A stretch of 64,000 nt of DNA, taken from contig OZ038528.1 in the NCBI GenBank assembly GCA_964036665.1, positions 24,787,245 through 24,851,244 on the forward strand, in the 5' to 3' direction. The notes under the pieces are model-generated. The model worked only from the letters and a program-made list of their open reading frames with translations, was not told the DNA's origin and ran no database searches. Within the stretch, counting starts at the first letter, position 1. Each line of letters begins with the position of its first letter. The position numbers were made by a program, and so were the translations under genes. Source of the stretch: Gordius sp. MW1 (Eukaryota; Nematomorpha; Gordioida; Gordea; Gordiidae). Shown here one piece after another: positions 58,770-64,000 of this stretch.

Positions 58770-59148
58770 TGTAGAGGCTCTTTCGCACTCTACTTTCCCT
58801 TGACCCCGTCTAGGCGAATTCTATCACGTGATTTTTATTTTAATAGCCCCTCGCTTGTACTTAACCATCACGTGATTTTTATTTTAATAGCCCCTCGCTT
58901 GTACTTAACCATCAGGTGATTTTTATTTTAATAGCCCCTCGCTTGTACTTAACCATCAGGTGATTTTTATTTTAATAGCCCCTCGCTTGTACTTAACCAT
59001 CACGTTATTTTTTATTTTAACCTCGCTTGTATTCAATCATCGCCGGATTATTCAAATTATAATGGGCTCGCGCAGCTAGATAAGCACAACTTTTAAAACT
59101 AACATTTATTATTCGTTTTTTCGCTTAATAATTAAATAAACCACTTCA
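58770..59148 (+). repeat. 3' LTR
   Basis: Same length and repeat structure as the 5' LTR, with one apparent difference (TAATTAAATAA versus TAATGAAATAA near the end). A purine-leaning tract (GTGGAGCCCCGAGGATAG) precedes it and is the likely plus-strand primer region. Confidence 0.93.
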
Positions 59149-60433
59149 GTTTCTCATAACGATGCATAAATCACCGACACCAGAGCCCCAGTATCAAAAT
59201 CCATTAATGTCCAGAAATCGTTGATTTTTACCTTGATCGTAACACGACACCCTCGACGATTAATTTGACATATTGAATCCATAGAAACGCCATCATTATC
59301 CTCCCCGGGTATATACACTTGCTGAACCTTAGAATTGTCCTTACAGCATCGGGCGTAATGTGCCTTCCTATTATATTTTCTGCAATATGCCCATGATGGC
59401 GGGGCACTGATTTGGGCGATGATTCTTGTCGCAAAGTTAGCATTTAAAAATCTTGTCGGTTTTAAATGACCTGTCGCCTTGCGTCCTTGAATCTTTTGAA
59501 TCAGAGGAATTCTTGAGTCTCTTCATCGGCTCTTTCGATTAGTGCCATTTCCAGCATTTTTTAAATGTGAGAGGATTACCATCATTTTCTTCACAATTCG
59601 CAAAATTTGTAAGAATTTTGAGTTCTTTTAAAATCAACCCCAAAAATCAGCTGATCCCAAATACACGCCTCATATCCACCTTAAAGTTGCAATTTTGTAC
59701 TATAGAATTGATTTTGCGTTAAAAATCCAATACCGACTCACCGGAGCCTCTTTTCGAGCGCATAGGTTCCATTCTCGCCGCAAACGCCGAGGTTGTCTTT
59801 TTAAAAACTTTACGCAAAGCACGACAATTTCATCTCACATGGCGTCCTTAAAAAGTTTTGGATATAAAAATTGAGACATTTCCTTTAATTAGCCGTGCCT
59901 AGAAATGCTCTAATTAACTTTTTTCTTGCCATATCGGATGATAATCCTATGGCGGGCGTCCACGTAATCTAAATAATCTTCGATATCCTCGCTGGTAGAA
60001 TCAAATTCCTTAAGGGATATCTTTTCAATTTTAGAATATTCCGGTGCTAAAGTCATATTTAATCGCAGCGCCAATGATCTAAATGGAGTTTATTAAGTAT
60101 TGAGACAAGCGCAGAGAACAAATGAACTATATAATTAGAACAAAGGGTAAATCTAAAGTATGAAACAAATCGATCGTCTCGTTTGGAAAAAATATTAAAA
60201 TACAATATATACCTTTCTTATTATACTTTTTAGTCGTTAATGTAAATTTGTATACAATTAAAGTTAAAATAAAGTATTTTATAATAAAAAAAAAAATATT
60301 CAAATATATAACAAATATAATTAAAAATCTAACATGCCTTATGGCGTTTTGTATTTTAACCATCTATTAAATCCTCACTTTTAATGCCATATTTTATTAA
60401 ACACATGTTTTTATAATAAAAAATTTGTCTTGG

Positions 60434-60673
60434 GTTCAAAATGTCACAGTCCAAAATGTCACACGAATATCACGAAAAATTAAAGCTCAAATGAGGAGGG
60501 AATTTGATGTACATCTAATCCTAACCCAACCCCTAACCTAAAACGCTGACATTAAACACTACCCAATGGAAATTATGCGCTTGCGCAATGAGTAATTGCG
60601 AATCTCACGATCGTGAGATTCGCGAATCTCACGATGTGGCTTTGTTACATTTTGGACTGTGACATTTTGAAAC
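60434..60673. mobile_element. MITE immediately 5' of the Ggamma gene
   Basis: TTCAAAATGTCACAGTCCAA at the left, TTGGACTGTGACATTTTGAA at the right (about 28-bp inverted ends). Inside is a 26-bp perfect palindrome (60598-60623, GCGAATCTCACGA and its complement), followed by another half-copy. It ends about 97 bp before the Ggamma start codon. Confidence 0.8.
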
Positions 60674-60769
60674 GATACCAAAAAATTTATATATATATTG
60701 GTATAGCGCCATAAAATCGATAATTTTACCATTACGAGTTTACTATTGTTTGGAATTTTGATATAAATA

Positions 60770-61011
60770 ATGTCTAATGTTGCAACGCAGCGTAAGTTGG
60801 TTGAGCAACTAAGAAGAGAAGCTAATATAAAACGAACTCCAGCATCAACCTGCATTCAGGATATGATCAGATATTGCGAGGTATATATTAAATCTAACAT
60901 CTTCAATTATTATTTATTTAGGACAATAGAAATGTTGATTTTTTGCTGATAGGATTTGCAAGTGAAAAGGCCAATCCATTCAAAGACAAAGGAAGTTGTG
61001 CAATAATATAG
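60770..61011 (+). CDS. G-protein gamma subunit, two exons
   Basis: Exons 60770-60880 (37 codons, ends GAG/GTATAT) and 60922-61011 (29 codons and TAG), joined across a 41-bp intron ending TTATTTAG. The 66-residue protein has RKLVEQLRREANIKRTPAS (N-terminal coiled-coil helix that pairs with Gbeta), a second helix ending YCEDN, DFLLIGFASEKANPFKDKG with the conserved NPF, and the C-terminal CAAX box CAII for prenylation. It forms the Gbeta-gamma dimer at the plasma membrane (family knowledge). Length is typical (about 65-75). A MITE sits just upstream; ATP synthase beta converges from the other side. An upstream non-coding exon is possible. Confidence 0.93.
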
Positions 61012-62143
61012 CATTTGAACTAAATGGAAAATCATAAATGTTTAATAAGTCATTTAAATTGAAGTTTAATATTTGGCACTATTTCATATTGAATTTTTGT
61101 TTAACATGCCATGTTTGTAATTTTATGTAGCAAAAAAAGCTTTTTATATTGTATTATCATTATTAATAATATATGTGCCCAAACTTGACTAAATAAATGT
61201 ATTTAAATAAATATTGTGTATAAAAATATATTGCATGTCTGTGATATTTAATGCATATATTGAGTGATTTTAATCTTGTATAAATTTTAAAGAAATAAAT
61301 TCTATGTACAACTAAGTATTTTTGTGGTAATTTATTTTAATACTTTAAAAATCTATAAAATTCATGCATTAAATTATTATAAATAGTTTTAATGTGATCA
61401 AAATTCAGACAATTTATATTAGCCTTAAGTAACCTAACAAAAAACTGGCTTTAAGTTCTCTAGCACTTCACATTAGTAATTATTAAAATGAAATCAAAAA
61501 GACCCGAAAGTTCAATAAAAATTTTTATTAGCTTTTAGTTACACAATAAGAATGAAAATTAATTGGTGATTTTTTGTTTTCATAGCATTGAAACATGAAC
61601 ACTTCATATTAATCTATTAATTAAACCTATCTAAAGATTGAAAAAAAAATTATGATGCTAAATTTACTCTACGAATTCAAGTATAAGCTTTTATTAAAAC
61701 TAAGAAATACATTCAATAAAGAAATGATAGAAGTAAACAGAAATTTATTTTAGCAATATTATATCAATTGACTTGACCCAGATTTTTCAATAACAATCTG
61801 GCCTTAATTGGCTTAAACTCTAATTTAGCACAAGCTCGTGAGTTCATAACAATTTAAATAAAAATCTAGCAGGCTTTAAGACTTAATTTTGTAAATTTAT
61901 TTTAAGTTCTACAGACTTAAAAAGTATTACATTTTTTAATAGATTATTTGTACAGTCCTAATATAGCTAACTCATGAATTTTGTCAAACGATATACAACA
62001 ATAAAATATTTATTTAAGTTTTTGACAAGCAGGATGGGGAGCATAATATGAATTGTTTTTATAAAATGCTAAATGCATTGCCACACAATCAAAAATGTTC
62101 ATTATAAATAGACTATAAAAAAGTAAAAGTAATATATATTAAA
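61012..62143. other. Intergenic region between convergent Ggamma and ATP synthase beta
   Basis: Holds the 3' ends of both genes. AATAAATG and AATAAATA near 61191-61210 (plus strand) may be Ggamma polyadenylation signals. Otherwise AT-rich; nothing else seen. Confidence 0.5.
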
Positions 62144-63976
<1,833 letters not shown>

Positions 63977-64000
63977 CTTTATACTATAATTGATAAAGCC

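Larger units (their letters stand above)
54427..59148 (+). mobile_element. CsRn1-like Ty3/gypsy LTR retrotransposon, nearly intact, recent
   Basis: 4.72 kb. LTRs of 379 bp (54427-54805 and 58770-59148) begin TGTAGAGG and end CCACTTCA. By eye they differ at one base (54790 G, 59133 T). Target duplication GTTT (54423-54426 and 59149-59152). The primer-binding site TGGTGACCC (54808-54816) complements the 3' end of tRNA-Trp, the primer typical of the CsRn1 clade. Gag lies before pol in another frame. Pol order is protease, RT, RNase H, integrase (Ty3/gypsy order). Two single-base shifts break pol. Inserted in an older gypsy element of opposite orientation. Confidence 0.93.
54059..60056 (-). mobile_element. 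Old Ty3/gypsy element (gag-protease), split by a younger element and fused to kinesin light chain
   Basis: Right part, from 60056 down to 59149: a gag-like start (MTLAPEYSKIEKISLKEFD), many stops, a zinc-knuckle remnant (CRKYNRKAHYARCC), then the protease (FWTLMDFDTGALVSVIYASL). Left part, 54426-54059, continues in frame: ETIGRPLL, VLDILGKSTVMVQVGK, DVPLFGLP, then [13 protein letters not shown] and [13 protein letters not shown], the conserved run just before RT. Two Trp codons have become TGA and TAG. No RT follows: the frame goes into kinesin light chain sequence at about 54058. Interrupted at 54427-59148. Confidence 0.85.

Noticed and set aside
60559..60855. 98-codon minus-strand frame
   Set aside because: Overlaps the first Ggamma exon and the MITE; the plus-strand Ggamma reading is far better supported.

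Overview
This is nuclear DNA of an invertebrate-grade animal: AT-rich, with spliced genes and dense transposon debris. I cannot fix the phylum. The Ggamma protein looks closest to invertebrate Ggamma1, and the intact LTR element is of the CsRn1 type; neither is diagnostic. Introns are bimodal, with 36-51 bp mini-introns beside introns of 11.7 and 23 kb.

Layout. (1) Positions 1-47474, minus strand: one very large gene for an ERG-type (KCNH, Drosophila seizure-like) voltage-gated K+ channel. I could place 15 exons in compatible phase, from the start codon at 47474 to the end of the cyclic-nucleotide-binding homology domain at 993. A probable further exon lies at the left edge. The exons give 3249 coding bases (1083 residues). 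Introns are packed with short inverted-repeat elements, several with 8-bp target duplications typical of hAT transposons. They also hold fold-back elements, Helitron-like (HINE/pearl-like) elements with a 128-bp tandem core, and LINE debris. (2) 48.9-52.9 kb: a fold-back element, a 31-bp minisatellite of about 27 copies, and a decayed gypsy integrase tail with LTR-like sequence. (3) 53.4-60.1 kb: an old minus-strand gypsy element (gag and protease up to the edge of RT). It passes directly, in frame, into intronless kinesin-light-chain-derived sequence. A young CsRn1-like Ty3/gypsy element with 379-bp LTRs differing at one base is inserted in it, with a 4-bp target duplication. (4) 60.77-61.01 kb, plus strand: a two-exon G-protein gamma gene. 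(5) 62.14 kb to the right edge, minus strand: eight exons of mitochondrial ATP synthase beta, tail-to-tail with Ggamma.

The three host genes are unrelated housekeeping or signalling genes. The most unusual features are the gypsy-kinesin chimera, the 36-bp intron, and the element load of the ERG introns.
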